Part shown: piece after piece, positions 33,334 to 44,208 of the stretch
How positions within the stretch are numbered: the stretch's first letter is position 1
Layout: the number at the start of each line of letters is the position of its first letter
Position numbers and translations under genes: made by a program
Source: Lophium mytilinum
Taxonomy: Eukaryota; Ascomycota; Dothideomycetes; Mytilinidiales; Mytilinidiaceae
Assembly (NCBI GenBank): GCA_010093605.1
Contig: MU004185.1
Coordinates: 1,926,539 to 1,990,538, forward strand
Direction: 5' to 3'
DNA: 64,000 nucleotides
The notes under the pieces: generated by a model
Database searches by the model: none
The model's input: only the letters and a program-made list of their open reading frames with translations
Told to the model about the DNA's origin: nothing

Positions 33334-33783
33334 ATGCCATTCACCCATATCGCAATCAACGCCACTGCGGAGAAGTTCGACGAAACCGTCGCCTTCTACA
33401 AGAAAGCCATTGCTCCTTTCGGATATGCCGAGACCTTGAGCTACGGTGTCGCAGTCGGCTTTGGTGTCGACGGCAAGAACGACTTTTGGGTCTTTAAGAA
33501 GGAGAACTTGAAGCTCGGCGAGGACGCTGGCTTGCATTTTGCTTTCTTGGCAAAGGGTACGTTGTCTAACTTTTGAGGAGTGCTTAGCAGCAGGCACTAA
33601 TATAAATCGAAACGTACAGACAAGAAGGCTGTCGCTGAGTTCCACGCAGCATCGCTGGCAGCTGGTGCTAAGGACAATGGCGCACCGGGCCCGAGGCCAT
33701 CATATGGGCCGAAGTACTATGGCGCCTTTGTCATTGATCCGGTAGGCAACCACCTAAGCTTTTTGGAGTCTGAAAGCGACTAA
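33334..33783 (+). CDS. VOC-fold (glyoxalase/bleomycin resistance-like) protein
   Basis: Two exons, 33334-33556 and 33620-33783, encode 128 residues. The layout is a single vicinal-oxygen-chelate domain: an opening strand FTHIAINATAEKFDETVAFY, a middle FWVFKKENLKLGEDAGLHFAFLAKD, and the closing strand YYGAFVIDPVGNHLSFLE. The His in the first strand, a His in the middle strand and the final Glu correspond to the metal-binding positions of the superfamily. Members include glyoxalase I, dioxygenases and antibiotic-binding proteins, and the substrate cannot be told from this. It is likely cytosolic, as there is no signal peptide. Confidence 0.88.
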
Positions 33784-34439
33784 CGCGTCGTGAGCTAGAT
33801 GGGCAATAACGTTGAGGCTACTTCCTATGATGCTGATCAGGAATGAATGATGGGAATTTAGGGTGTTCATGGAAGGTGTCGACGTCAGATCAGATGTTCA
33901 TTTGAGAGGAAATGGTTCCAGGAGTAATAGTTCTCTTACACTTCTCAAATCAAAAGATCAAAACACAAATACCGGAAGATGTCTGATGTTGCAGAGACCC
34001 CGTTTCTAAGACGACTTCGCCAGTGCATGCTCCTTTCTTCTGTTACTCTTCAGTGTTAAGAGTAAACTGTGCGGACGCGTTCTCATAACACCTTCGGGGT
34101 CAGTTTAAGGTTCATGCGAAGGATTTTGCGAGTAGACTGGCGTTGGACGCCTGGATACGGAACCTTGGAATCCTTTGAGGTGAGAGCTAAACCTTTTCTG
34201 GGTATATGCAGCGCTCGGCTGCGTGATTGGTTCTTTGAGTCATCCTTCACATGACCTCGTTCTCTATTCGCGACTCTACTTAAATCACCACGATAATCCC
34301 CTCTCCAACTCTCAGATATCTCAAGCTTTTCCTTTCATTTCATAATTTCCAGCCCTAATTCCGTCTCTTCGTGTCTTCCCAGCTCTTTTCCTCAATATCG
34401 TGGAAAAGCTTCCACCCTCCTCCCAATAAAGCAATCACA
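33784..34439. other. Intergenic region, no gene seen
   Basis: 656 bp from the VOC stop to the CPBP start; pyrimidine-rich in the last 150 bp. Confidence 0.4.
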
Positions 34440-35348
34440 ATGTCACCAAATCCTCCCCCACAACCCGCATCAACAACAGAATACCACCACACCCTCCGCC
34501 CCCAACCCAACCGCGCGCTCCGCTCCACCGCCGCCCTTACAGCCCTCACAGCGGGCCTAGCCACCTCCCTAGCCTGCCTATCCCCCCTCCTCCGCACCAA
34601 CCTCCTCCTCGACCCCTCCTCCCCCTCCAACCCCCCTGGCACCCCCATCCTCCGCTGGACCCCCGGCCTCCTCCTCGCCAGCAACCTCCTCACCGCCATC
34701 CACATCCCCACCACCCTCCTCATCGAGCAGCACATCTATCACCAACCCCCGAACTCCCTCTCCTCCACCTCCAACCGCTTCCGCTGGCCCTTACTCCTCA
34801 AACTCGCCAAACGAATCCTTCCCACCGCTCTCATCAGCGGCGCACTCCTCCAACTCCTCAACCCCGCAGGCTGGCCGAACCTCACGCCGCGCACGCTTAC
34901 CATGTCCCTCCTAACCGCCACCCTCGTCCCCTGCGCCGCCGCCGCCGAGGAGTATGTCTTCCGTGGGCTGTTGCAGCGGGTATCCGCGTCCTGGTTCGCG
35001 GACTCGTCCACCGCGTTTTGGGCATCCACGGCTCTCACCAGCGTGTTCTTCGCGGGGATCCACGCGACGAGTAGTTTGTGGATGAACGCGTATTGCGTGC
35101 TGGCGAGCGTGGGTGGGAGTTTGATGACGCGGTGGACAGGGGGGTTGGAGGCGAGTGTGCTGCTGCATGCGGTGAGCAATGTGGTGTTGATGGTGCCGCC
35201 GGTGTTGGCGGGGAATATGGGGTATTTGGAGGAGTTGACGGAGAAGGGGCCGTCGGTGGGGATGGTGGTGGTGGCGGGGGTGAATGTTGGGGTGGTGGTG
35301 TGGGTGGTGGGGAGGGCTGTGGAGAACGAGAAGGGGAAGGAGGTGTAA
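34440..35348 (+). CDS. CPBP-family (CAAX protease and bacteriocin-processing) membrane protein
   Basis: An intronless 302-residue frame from ATG 34440 (MSPNPPPQPASTTEYHHTLR). The frame is open upstream without another ATG. Several hydrophobic segments are visible: LTALTAGLATSLACLSPLL, GLLLASNLLTAIHIPTTLLI and the C-terminal VGMVVVAGVNVGVVVWVVG. The diagnostic CPBP motifs are present: AEEYVFRGLLQR (EExxxR) around residue 165, FFAGIHA (FxxxH) and LLHAVSNVVL (HxxxN/B-like). These residues form the active site in Rce1-type glutamate intramembrane proteases. The protein is more like the short ABI/CPBP group known mainly from bacteria than like eukaryotic Rce1, and strikingly C-rich codon use in the first half stands out from neighbours. 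Prenyl-protein processing is possible but unproven. Confidence 0.8.
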   Translation: MSPNPPPQPASTTEYHHTLRPQPNRALRSTAALTALTAGLATSLACLSPLLRTNLLLDPSSPSNPPGTPILRWTPGLLLASNLLTAIHIPTTLLIEQHIYHQPPNSLSSTSNRFRWPLLLKLAKRILPTALISGALLQLLNPAGWPNLTPRTLTMSLLTATLVPCAAAAEEYVFRGLLQRVSASWFADSSTAFWASTALTSVFFAGIHATSSLWMNAYCVLASVGGSLMTRWTGGLEASVLLHAVSNVVLMVPPVLAGNMGYLEELTEKGPSVGMVVVAGVNVGVVVWVVGRAVENEKGKEV

Positions 35349-35858
35349 GGGGAGAGGTTGGAGTGGTTTGAAGGTTGGGGAGAGGATGGGGAGGGCTGTA
35401 GGATAGGGGGTTCTCTTCGCTCTGGTGTATTCTCTACTCTTTTTTACTAGCCTTAGGCAAAATATTATTCTTCTCGACTACAATGTGGACGGTCTTGAAG
35501 TGGAGTCTTGAAGATTAGGGCGAATGGGCTCGACTACGCACATGTCATGATTTGTTGATGGGAGGAATATTATTGATAAACAGAACAGATCTCGATTTTG
35601 GAAAATTACAGGAGATGGGGGAAGGGTGTCAGTACTGAGAACCCATATGAGATAATGATACTTGATGCAAGAGTGACTCAGACATTACAAAAGCCACGAA
35701 GAAAAGAAAGCATAGATCTCTACTCTCACAGAGAACAAAGACCAAGGCGGCAAAGAATACAGAGTAGTAACAGTAATAGCGGCATCAAGCTAGTACTGCG
35801 TGATGTCGGCGGTACAGCCAGAAAGCAAAGAAAGAGAGTGTCTAGCAACCACGAATAA
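35349..35858. other. Convergent intergenic region
   Basis: 510 bp between two stop codons; no gene seen. Confidence 0.4.
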
Positions 35859-36578
35859 TCAAACGCCCATTGCCGCCTTAGCAGCCGTCCAGATCACATC
35901 ACGGTCAGGAGTATCTGTCGTACCAACACACGTCGTGATATATGCAGACCAACCCGCCGTGCTTCCTGACTGTAGCTCGGCGCGGATAGGCGCGCACGCT
36001 GGCTGGCTCGTCAAGAACCATGCCGCGCTCGCAAAGCTGTAATCATCCGTATTGACAAGCGCCAACACGGCGTCGGGACCAGCTGCGGTCGCTGCTGCCA
36101 CCTTATCGGGCACCACCGCTTGCGCATACAGCGTGTTGAAGTTAATCATCTGCATGTTCCGGGTGCCCTGGCCTGGGCGACCGGGGCTGATGTTGTGGTT
36201 GTACTTGAAGCCGACAGATTCGAAGAGCATGAGGCTGAGTAGGGCGGCTTGTTCAGCCTTGGTGGTGATGCCATATTTGCTGAAGGAGTTGTTGATGAAG
36301 GGCGCGGCTTGTTCCGCAGTGCGGCACTGGTCGGGGTGATCGGCGCCAGCACACGAGGAAGTTTCTGGCGTGATGGTCGTGATTATTGCCGCGGTAACGC
36401 CGCCAGAAGGTGCTACGTTCGGGGCATTAGCATTCGGGCTTGGAGTTGCGGTCGAGGAGGGTGTGGCACTCGATGCGGAAGGGGAGGGAGGGGCCTCACA
36501 AGCGTTGATTGGAGCCGCGATGGTGAGGGTGGACAGCGTCGCGAAGGTCGCGGCGATGAGAGCGGCTTTGAAATACAT
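35859..36578 (-). CDS. Secreted protein with a predicted lysozyme-like helical domain
   Basis: An intronless 239-residue frame. The ATG at 36578 begins a signal peptide, MYFKAALIAATFATLSTLTI, cleaved probably after an Ala-rich stretch (IAAP). A Ser/Pro/Thr-rich linker (PSPSASSATPSSTATPSP) follows, a likely O-glycosylated spacer. The mature domain, about residues 75-239, contains EQAAPFINNSFSKYGI, KAEQAALLSLMLFESVGFKY, GQGTRNMQMINFN and DDYSFASAAWFLTSQPAC. The E-S-x-G-F segment followed by G-rich loops recalls the lysozyme-like fold, but the exact family is not proven from the text. Four cysteines of the domain could pair. Probably extracellular or wall-associated. Confidence 0.75.
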   Translation of the reverse strand: MYFKAALIAATFATLSTLTIAAPINACEAPPSPSASSATPSSTATPSPNANAPNVAPSGGVTAAIITTITPETSSCAGADHPDQCRTAEQAAPFINNSFSKYGITTKAEQAALLSLMLFESVGFKYNHNISPGRPGQGTRNMQMINFNTLYAQAVVPDKVAAATAAGPDAVLALVNTDDYSFASAAWFLTSQPACAPIRAELQSGSTAGWSAYITTCVGTTDTPDRDVIWTAAKAAMGV

Positions 36579-37601
36579 GATGAGGAAACTTTTGGTTTGT
36601 TTGAGTCGTCGTTGGTTGCGAAATCTTGACAGTCGTTCGAATGTTGTTAATAGAAGAGCTCGATAACCAGATCGATGTATGTAGGTGGATGGATTGTGAA
36701 GAAAGGAATGAGAGAGAGAAGAATTTCTAGAAGATAAGGGAACACGGTGACATTTATAGCACAGCTATGAGTCTACGCGGAATGTCACTGAATAATGTAC
36801 AATGCACACAAAGAGTCTTACAGTATGACGATGAAAGCCAGTCGCGTCGCAAGGGAGTCGTGCACAATGAGGGGGAAACTCATTGTAATATACTTCGCAC
36901 CTCGTACGAGTTTGTGCACCCCCCTACCTTAGCTCCCTAAGGGGCATCGTGGAGTCTACAGCGATGATCGTGGCCAGTGCCTTGGGGCCTTTGCGTTGGA
37001 GTCTGGGCAAGCGACGGGGTTGGAAAGAAAGAAGAGGTTTGGCATTAGTCACGTGGTGCTTCAAAACGCGCGATGATTGGCTGGTTCATCAACGCGTTTC
37101 AAACGCTGTTTCGGATTGTGGCGTTAACAACCAGTGCTTGGAAAAGCTTACCTTTACTTCAGAAGCGTCTTGACCATTCTAACTATGACTGGAAGTGGTG
37201 AATGGGTGAAGTTCGTTTCCAAAGGCCGTGTGTAGAAGTCCTAACCGCCCGTGCATCATTCTGCCTACAAATCTAGTAAATTCATGTATGAAGATCCCCC
37301 TCGCTAGCTCCGAGGCCGCCTCACGGGTAATAGTGGCGCGTCGACAAAAGATCACTCATGCTTCGGACGAGCACTGGAGAAATTGTTCTTCCCAGACTGT
37401 TCGCTATTTAACAAATGATTCAAGCATATCAACATATCAACGCGCTTAGTATGGACTTATTCCCGTAGATGATCGCAGAAAACTGGTAATTGAACTGAAA
37501 GCTGGTATCACTCATCAAGCACGCCATAGGTTAAGTAGTAAAACTAGTTATATCATGCAAATAAGGTATTCATACCCATAAAGACTCATATATCATCCCA
37601 T
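36579..37601. other. Intergenic region, no gene seen
   Basis: About 1 kb: promoter of the secreted protein and 3' flank of the permease. No supported frame. Confidence 0.45.
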
Positions 37602-39444
37602 TCATAGAGCATCAGCAGCCTTCTTCGAATCCGCCAACTCCGCCGCAGTGGGACCATCTTCCGAACCGCTATCATTCTTTCCTTCCACGACGTTTCCTTC
37701 CCGGCCCAACATCATATGCTCCACGTTCACCTTCGGGCCCTTGAACCACTTGCGTGCGGACACAAACCACCAGACCATGGCGCCGAGCATAGGGGCGCCA
37801 TACACGAGGCAGGTCCAGTTCATGAGATCGGGACTGTGATGTCAAAATTAGTCATTGAAGTACGAGGTGGATGTTTGCAGAGATACTTACGTCAAATCTG
37901 CACCCTTCACGCTCGGCAAGCACAGAATCGGCACCATGAGAGCTACGAAAGCGCTCGCAACCATGCCAATCGGCATGCTGAATTTCCCTAGATGCCACGG
38001 GCCGGGCCTGAACCTGTTGCCGACGAAGAACACACGGATGAAGATGGGTGTCGTGAACGCGACGAATGCGGCAATGGCGCCGATAGAGAAGAGCGCACCG
38101 ATCGCAACATCACCAGCAAAGATGAGAAAGAGGAGCAAGATGCCGATGACGCAGTTGAACCACACCGCATTGACGGGAGTCCTCGTGACTGGGTTGACCT
38201 GCTTCCAGAGGTTGGACATTGGGAAGCAGTCATCGCGGGCGTAGGCGAAGGTGACTCGAGAAGCAGCAATCATGCAGCCTTGGCCCATGGCGAAACCGGC
38301 AATGATAGTGATGGAGAGGATGGCAAGCGTGATCTTCTGCGGCATGCATTGCATAAGATAAGCAGCGAAAGGCTGGCCGAGATCAGAGTCCAAGACAGTG
38401 TCGATGTCGACAACGGTGTAGGCGACAACGAGCTGGAGGAACCAGCCGAAGATGCCGCCGGTGGCAGAGGTAAGGACAATGGCGCGGGGTGAGGCCAAAT
38501 TGGCGTTGGAGCACTCTTCTGCCAGATGGAAAGGGCTGTCGTAGCCAGACATTGTCCAGATTACACCAATGAAGCTCATCAGCACAGAGATGCCCGCGGG
38601 AAACTCGGTGCCGGCATAGATATCGCCCCAGACCTCGCTCGATTTGGTGAACTTTGGTAGGCCGCGAGACTCACGGTCGGTACCGGCGGGAATCAGGATG
38701 ATGACGACGATCAAGGCGATGAAGTTGAAGGTTGAGCCTCCGGAGTTTATCTGTGCTAGCCATCGCGTGGGCAGAGATGACATGATACCGTGAAGGATCA
38801 TGATGAAGGTGGTGAGGAGGAAAACCTGATAATCGGTGGGGACGTAGTCGGGGTTCGTGATTGAAGCTGCAGCCAGAATCATCGAAGCAATCCCCCAATT
38901 GACTGACGGTGCAGCCGTCACCTGTCCTAGCCAATTGGACCATCCAGTAACCCAAGCCGCGAGAGGTCCCCATCCTGGCGGGGCGAGGACAGCAGCAGCG
39001 TAGTAGAGCCCACCGCTGGTGGGCATAGAGGAGCACAGCTCGGCCATGCTCATGGCGACGGCCTGGATACCGATCATAGCGACCAGCCAACCCCAAGTCA
39101 TGCCTACCAGAGGTCAGGAAAACTTATCAAGTAGACGAAAGACAAAAAAGATCCAAAGACATACCGGCGGTTCCTGCATAACCCATGCCATAGAATAGCG
39201 TACTGGCAAAGCTTGGAAGCAGTCCCAAAACAGCAAAGCTGACACAAAAGGTTGTGAATAAGCTGAACTCTCTCTTGAACTCAGACTTGTAGCCCAAGGC
39301 GGCCAGCACCTCCTCGTCGGCGTTGTATTCATGATTCGGGTCGTAGGGCACGTCTCCACCGGGGAGGACCGACGTCACGGGCTCGTCGGCCACGCTCTTC
39401 CTGCGCGCGCCCGCAGACGTGACGCTGAGATTCCGGGCGGACAT
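37602..39444 (-). CDS. APC-superfamily permease (GABA/choline type)
   Basis: Three minus-strand exons, 39444-39165, 39103-37891 and 37833-37602, encode 574 residues. The hydrophilic N-tail (MSARNLSVTSAGARRKSVAD) leads to EEVLAALGYKSEFKREFSLF, the classic entry into helix 1 of the amino acid/choline transporter family. Then come GMGYAGTAGMTWGWLVAM and SMAELCSSMPTSGGLYYAAA, with about twelve hydrophobic segments in total. MSGYDSPFHLAEECSNANLA is the conserved loop before helix 7 in Uga4/Hnm1-like carriers. The C-tail is polar (GPTAAELADSKKAADAL). Family knowledge predicts proton-coupled uptake of GABA, choline or related amines across the plasma or vacuolar membrane; the substrate is not fixed by the sequence. 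Confidence 0.92.
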
Positions 39445-40628
39445 GTTGATTTGGGAGTGTTTAGCGGAGAGGCTGTTGCAAGCTTGAAAAACATGCCGCG
39501 CTCATGGGCGTCGTTCAGATAAGTAGGCCTCGGGTTTGCAGCGCACGAGCATCGAAGTGAGATCGGCCAAGCCTGAAAGAGGCATCTGCAGCCCGACAGG
39601 CGAAGATACGGAGCGGGAGGACGGAGCCAGTGACCGGCCAGGTGGGCGGGCCGGCGCTGCTGTTCAGTGGAGGGGAAGCTGCGTTACTTGCAGGGGCATC
39701 ATCTGCCTTAGGTTCGCTGCAGTTGTGCAAAGCAACCCTTATCATGTGGCGAGTCCTCGCCCGTATCACCAACAGCAGACGCTTGCGAATTGCAATGCGG
39801 GAGAGTCGGCTGCAGGCGAGGTGGCGCACCTTGGGGGAGCACTTCGCCGGCTTTTCGGCCACACGCCGCTGTCTAGCGCTTCCGTCGTACAGAGTCGGCT
39901 GTTGAAAGCGCCTTGGAGTTCGCCAACTGACACGAGAGCTCACCGCGGAACTGATAAGGACGAAACGCGACGGGGCGTGGTTCAGCCTTAAAACTTACGC
40001 TGTGTTTGCATCGCGCACTTGGCCAGTGTGGACCCTGTATCAACCCCGATTACACGCCTGTACCTACCGCTTCGGGATAGCAGCTTAGATCCCCTACAAG
40101 GCCTGGCGGACGTGTAGAACTACATGACGGCTGATCTGGAGATTCTCGGTGCCCAAGGTCCTGGTTTTCCACGCGGTCTGGTGAGGGGTGAGGTTCAAAG
40201 TAGTTGCGGCAATCGAGATGCCCAGACGATAGCGCCGTGTGGGGTAGAATCTATGTCGTAATGGAAATTCGATTGGACATTCATGTTGACACTTCAAATG
40301 TGACTTCAAAAGTGACGTTGGAATAGATTGGTATTTTGGTATTACGCTGACGAGCAGCTGACTGGTGATTGATCGGGTATAATTCATTTCGGTAGCCTGG
40401 GATGACAGGCCCAAGATCCAAGAAGCACCGTTCCTGCAGCATACCACACCCCGGGCAGCTGATGCGTCGTCATCTAGACCTCCTGTAGAGCCGAATATAA
40501 CAGAAAGTAAAACGCCGGCCTACTCATAATTTCGTCCTAACGCCGGAGAAGTGAGACGAGAGCCCAGGTGCTGTGGCGTCGTTGTTTGTGAAACCTTCAA
40601 ACTGAAGCTCATTGTTTTCGAGAAGCTC
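39445..40628. other. Intergenic region, no gene seen
   Basis: 1.2 kb between the permease promoter and the palC 3' end. Open frames on both strands at 39515-39990 overlap each other and lack family features. Confidence 0.45.
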
Positions 40629-42107
40629 CTAGTAGTACGTTGTCCCACCCGAGTACTCTCCCTTTGTTCCAGGGAACGCTCCAACGGGAGAGCTCTTTTG
40701 TTCGTCTTCATCGTTACTGTCGTCCTCGTCCCCCTTGAATCCCGAATCGCTAGGATCAGGGGGTGCTCTCATTCGTGAAATGACGTCTTCGTCTAGGCCG
40801 GGTGTGATGTATGGCTTTGGCGTGTGATATTCCCTTCCTGATGGCATACTAGCTAGTAGGGGTTCTGACGGTGGGATCAATTGAACTCCGACCTGCAACA
40901 CATTTAGTACCCTGATATCTATCATCAAAATTAGACCTGAACTCACTGTGTCATTCATCTTGACCCACTTCCTCTCTAACATCTCCAACACCCTCCCCTC
41001 CTCGAACTTCCCCCCATCCGTACCCCAATCGCCTCCTTTTTCAACCTTCCGGTCCTCCCTCTTCTCCGCCCAATCCTTCTTCAACTTTGAGAACGCGCTA
41101 CCCTTCTTTTCTTCCTCCTTCCCAATCGACTGGAACCCCAACTCTCTCCTAGCCCCCCGCACCCACGCAATCCCTTCCCCAGTCTTCCCCGCCAACTCAG
41201 CATCAATCCCTAAGAACCTGCACGCCTTGCCCCTAGCCGTCCGTCTCAAATCGTCCACATATCTCACTAACCCCTCATCGACCTTGCCTGCGCTACTCAA
41301 CATCGCCTGCGCTTTCGCAGCATGCTCCGCAGCACTAAGACACAGCCTCGCAAACAGATGCGCCCGCACCTTTGGGATATCCACGCTCTTGAACATCCAG
41401 TCCTTACTCTGCTTATTCCGATCCTCCAGCACAACGCCCGGGTATGGATCATCCTTCAGCACAGTGATCAGCGTCGCCTCCGCAATTGTCAACTCCCCCA
41501 ACGCGCTGAGCACCGGGACTGAGATATCCACCGCTCCAGACGGCGTAGCCCATTGCTGCACCCTGCTAACCAAATATCCGCACACCGCGTTCGCGTCGAG
41601 GAAGTGTCGCATCGCTGCTGCGATAGCTGTAACACGCTGCTCGGTAGTGGGCATGGTCGCATTGTAGAGCGTATATAGCTGGCTGCGAGCCAGCAGGGCG
41701 TGAACTTCTGCGGCGCATAGTAGTACGAAGCAGAGTTCGCTTTCTAAGCTCTTTAGCTTCACGCGTGAAGCTTCGCGCCCGGGTAGTGAGGCGGAGAGGG
41801 TTGGACGCCATTCCACCTCCAGATCTCGGACGAGCACAACGTCGACTTCTTCCCCCGCGATGCTGCGCCCGCCGAGCCCGGCGTCCAGCGCGAAGAGGTA
41901 TGGGATGTAGGCATTGAGGGCGGAGAGGACGGAGAAGAGGTTCGAGGGTTGGGAGGCGGGCGGGAGGCGCTTGTGTTTCTTGAGTATGTCGCGGAGGACG
42001 CCACGGTGGGTTGTGGCGGAGAGCGGCAGGGAGGGGTGGGTCGCAGAGGTGTAGAAGTCTGGGAAGGAGAGACTGGAAGTTGTGGGGAGGGTGAAGGGGA
42101 AGGGCAT
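40629..42107 (-). CDS. palC: pH-response regulator PalC (BRO1 domain)
   Basis: Two minus-strand exons, 42107-40947 and 40892-40629, encode 474 residues. The start MPFPFTLPTTSSLSFPDFY and the following STTHRGVLRDILKKHKRLPP-type region are characteristic of PalC/Rim23. Here the sequence reads ATTHRGVLRDILKKHKRLPP, then NAYIPYLFALDAGL. The bulk is a BRO1 domain, an ESCRT-III-binding helical boomerang; the C-terminal tail is acidic and Pro/Ser-rich (PPDPSDSGFKGDEDDSNDED). PalC acts at the plasma membrane in the ambient-pH (Pal/Rim) pathway, linking the sensor complex to Vps32 and activation of PacC. The one intron falls after MNDT with GTGAGT/CAG ends. It is divergent, across 128 bp, from the Naa38-like gene. 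Confidence 0.93.
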   Translation of the reverse strand: MPFPFTLPTTSSLSFPDFYTSATHPSLPLSATTHRGVLRDILKKHKRLPPASQPSNLFSVLSALNAYIPYLFALDAGLGGRSIAGEEVDVVLVRDLEVEWRPTLSASLPGREASRVKLKSLESELCFVLLCAAEVHALLARSQLYTLYNATMPTTEQRVTAIAAAMRHFLDANAVCGYLVSRVQQWATPSGAVDISVPVLSALGELTIAEATLITVLKDDPYPGVVLEDRNKQSKDWMFKSVDIPKVRAHLFARLCLSAAEHAAKAQAMLSSAGKVDEGLVRYVDDLRRTARGKACRFLGIDAELAGKTGEGIAWVRGARRELGFQSIGKEEEKKGSAFSKLKKDWAEKREDRKVEKGGDWGTDGGKFEEGRVLEMLERKWVKMNDTVSSGLILMIDIRVLNVLQVGVQLIPPSEPLLASMPSGREYHTPKPYITPGLDEDVISRMRAPPDPSDSGFKGDEDDSNDEDEQKSSPVGAFPGTKGEYSGGTTYY

Positions 42108-42235
42108 GTTTGGTGGTGGGTGGAAGATGGCACTATGCAACGCAGGGGGGTGGGAAAGGCCCGAGTAGTGGGTTGAGGTTTAGGTACGATGTGGTGGGGT
42201 TGGGTGAAAGCTACCATACACCAATAAAGGCCACC
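42108..42235. promoter_or_regulatory. Bidirectional promoter palC / Naa38-like
   Basis: Only 128 bp separate the two outward-facing start codons, so both promoters must overlap. The sequence is G/T rich on the plus strand. Role inferred from geometry. Confidence 0.5.
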
Positions 42236-42605
42236 ATGAACAATCAGGAGGCCACGGCCTACCTCGAGCAGTTGATTGGCAAGAGTCTGAGATTATATAC
42301 AACCGACAGCCGAATCTTTGTGGGTCAGATGAAGTGTACAGACAGGGTTCGAATAAAGCATCAAAAGTTTCGCGAGCTATACACTGATCCGTGAATAGGA
42401 CCGCAACATCATCCTCGCCCTCACATACGAATACCGGCAACCCTCAGAAGCTACTATCAGAAAGACTATCGAATCCTCCGGCGATGCCTCCGCCCAAGTC
42501 CCGTTGATGAGCAGATATGTCGGCCTTGTCGTGGTGCCAGGCCAGTACATCACGCGAATCGAATACGAAGAGAGCCAGTTCAGTCAAGGCACGGTTGTCC
42601 CTTGA
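42236..42605 (+). CDS. Sm-like protein, NatC auxiliary subunit Naa38/LSMD1 type
   Basis: Two exons, 42236-42346 and 42399-42605, encode 105 residues. The start (GCCACCATG) is in a strong context. Sm1-motif features are clear: AYLEQLIGKSLRLYTTDSRI, FVGQMKCTDRDRNIIL; the Sm2 part is YVGLVVVPGQYITRIEYEE. An insertion between the motifs (SEATIRKTIESSGDASAQVP) is usual for fungal LSMD1-like proteins. In this family the small Sm-fold subunit binds Naa30/Naa35 to form the NatC N-terminal acetyltransferase at ribosomes. The donor (GTTCGA) is unusual, but only this junction gives the conserved TDRDRNII. Confidence 0.85.
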
Positions 42606-42895
42606 TTCCGTGTGAGACAAGGTTCTTGGCGGTGTACGATTGTAACGGCGTGTGTGGTATAGTTTTCATTGCGTCAACCTTTGTGCCTAAGTAGCCTCGA
42701 CGCTCACGCTACGACATCGAGCTATGATACAGCCAAAGAGAAAGCACACGCTTTCCCGGTATTTACAAGAACCTCTGCCGGAAATTCAGAGCTCCCAATG
42801 GTCCCTTCTATCGTGTGATGTCGTTGATCTCCACATCCTAAGCTCCGGGATCCGCTTGCCATCCCAACCCTATTTGTTGTAGTCCTGGCCACCAA

Positions 42896-43335
42896 CTATG
42901 ACTTGGGAATGATATTGCCTTGCTCGAATAGGTATCCGCGGACCTTGGACTCCTTGAGAAGCTCGAAGTAGCGTTCTATAGAGTATGGTTAGCACCAATG
43001 CTTGGTATTGACCATGCGTTCCCTCCAAACAAAGCATACTCCAATCCCAATTGCACAACACCTGACAAGCACCGCGCTTGATTCTGAGAGAAGATATGTC
43101 CAAACTCACCCCTCAAATGCCCACACTTCTCCAGATGATTCACGCCCTCCCGGTAATAGCACTTCCCCATCTCCTCCCGCACCAACCGCGCCATCATGCT
43201 CTTGACCCACTGCTCCCTCAAAATCGAGTCCTGCGCCGCTTTCAGCGCCTTGTTGTCATCGTAGTCGACACCGTCGAAGGTCGGCGGGACGGTAGGCTTC
43301 TTAGCCAGGAAGGCCGCCGATTCGGGCGTCGGCAT
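42896..43335 (-). CDS. Mitochondrial complex I 12-kDa subunit (NDUFB10/PDSW-like)
   Basis: Two minus-strand exons, 43335-43110 and 42975-42896, encode 101 residues. The protein starts MPTPESAAFLAKKPTVPPTF and runs DYDDNKALKAAQDSILREQW, then EEMGKCYYREGVNHLEKCGH, ending YLFEQGNIIPKS. The size and the two conserved Cys with the LRERYFELL helix match the fungal 12-kDa complex I subunit, an accessory protein on the intermembrane-space side of the inner membrane. The gene is nuclear, as expected. The same frame continues upstream of the ATG but the family start fits 43335. Convergent with the Naa38-like gene (290 bp apart). Confidence 0.88.
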
Positions 43336-43581
43336 TGCGGCGAATGAGGAAGTCGGTGGAGGTTGCGGAGGAGAAAGCTCGGGCCGGGATTGGGTGGTAG
43401 GTCGGACCTCTGATCTCGTTCGTTCGGACGGCAAGCGTCAATTGAGCTGTCGGGCGGATTGCTGGAGCTGTTCGCGGCGACGAGCAGTGGACGATGAGGT
43501 TGAACGCAATGGCCGAAACGCCAAGTCTTTGACACGTGACAGTCTTCTTGACCACCTCGACTTCCGCTTGCAACCATCAAC

Positions 43582-44208
43582 TCAACTACTCCCAATGCCC
43601 CCTCGAAACCCAACCCTCAGAACATCCTTACTGTCTCCTTTTGCTGGAGCCGGAGCCGGACTCGCGGCGACATCCCGCAACGCAGCCAACCACTTTCCCG
43701 GCCCTTTCCCATCCCTCCCCTCAGCGCTCCAGTCCCCTCCCCACCCTCCGACCCAGCTCCCCAATACCTCCCCCACGCTCGCGCCGTTCCAGTCTGTCAG
43801 TTCCACTCGTGATTGTGAATGGTACTTGACTTTCCAGCGCCAGTCCTCGAAGCGCACGACGCGGCCTGACTCGACTTCCGCGAGGAGGGCGTCGCGGCGG
43901 CGAGTGCAGACGGCGCAAAGGCGGTGGAGGCGGACGGATTGGAGGGGATGGGATTGTGGACCTGGGCAGCTGGTGACGACGGCTCGGGTGGTCTCTTTGC
44001 CTTTGCCTTTGTCCAAGAGCTCGTCTTGAAAGATGGGCGCTGCTGGGGATCGGGAGGGCCGGGCTACTGGCAGAGGCTTGGTGATCTCAGAGCTCGAATT
44101 CGTAGGTCGCCGTGGGGCATTGCGGACGGCGTCGCATGGGAGGATAGGGTAGGTTGCGTAGCAAGAATGGCCGCAGGTGGAAAAGATGTAGAGGCGGTGG
44201 TAGCACAT
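43582..44208 (-). CDS. Uncharacterised protein with N-terminal Cys/His motif
   Basis: A 208-residue intronless frame. ATG 44208 gives MCYHRLYIFSTCGHSCYATY, a conserved-looking opening with C-Y-H...C-G-H...C that occurs at the start of many short fungal proteins of unknown role and could bind zinc. A C-A-V-C pair (RLHRLCAVCTRRRDALLAEV) lies in the middle, and an aromatic stretch (RVVRFEDWRWKVKYHSQSRV) after it. The C-terminus is Gly/Trp- then Ala/Pro-rich. No signal peptide or membrane helix. The frame is open further upstream but the conserved opening fixes the start. Function unknown. Confidence 0.65.
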   Translation of the reverse strand: MCYHRLYIFSTCGHSCYATYPILPCDAVRNAPRRPTNSSSEITKPLPVARPSRSPAAPIFQDELLDKGKGKETTRAVVTSCPGPQSHPLQSVRLHRLCAVCTRRRDALLAEVESGRVVRFEDWRWKVKYHSQSRVELTDWNGASVGEVLGSWVGGWGGDWSAEGRDGKGPGKWLAALRDVAASPAPAPAKGDSKDVLRVGFRGGIGSS

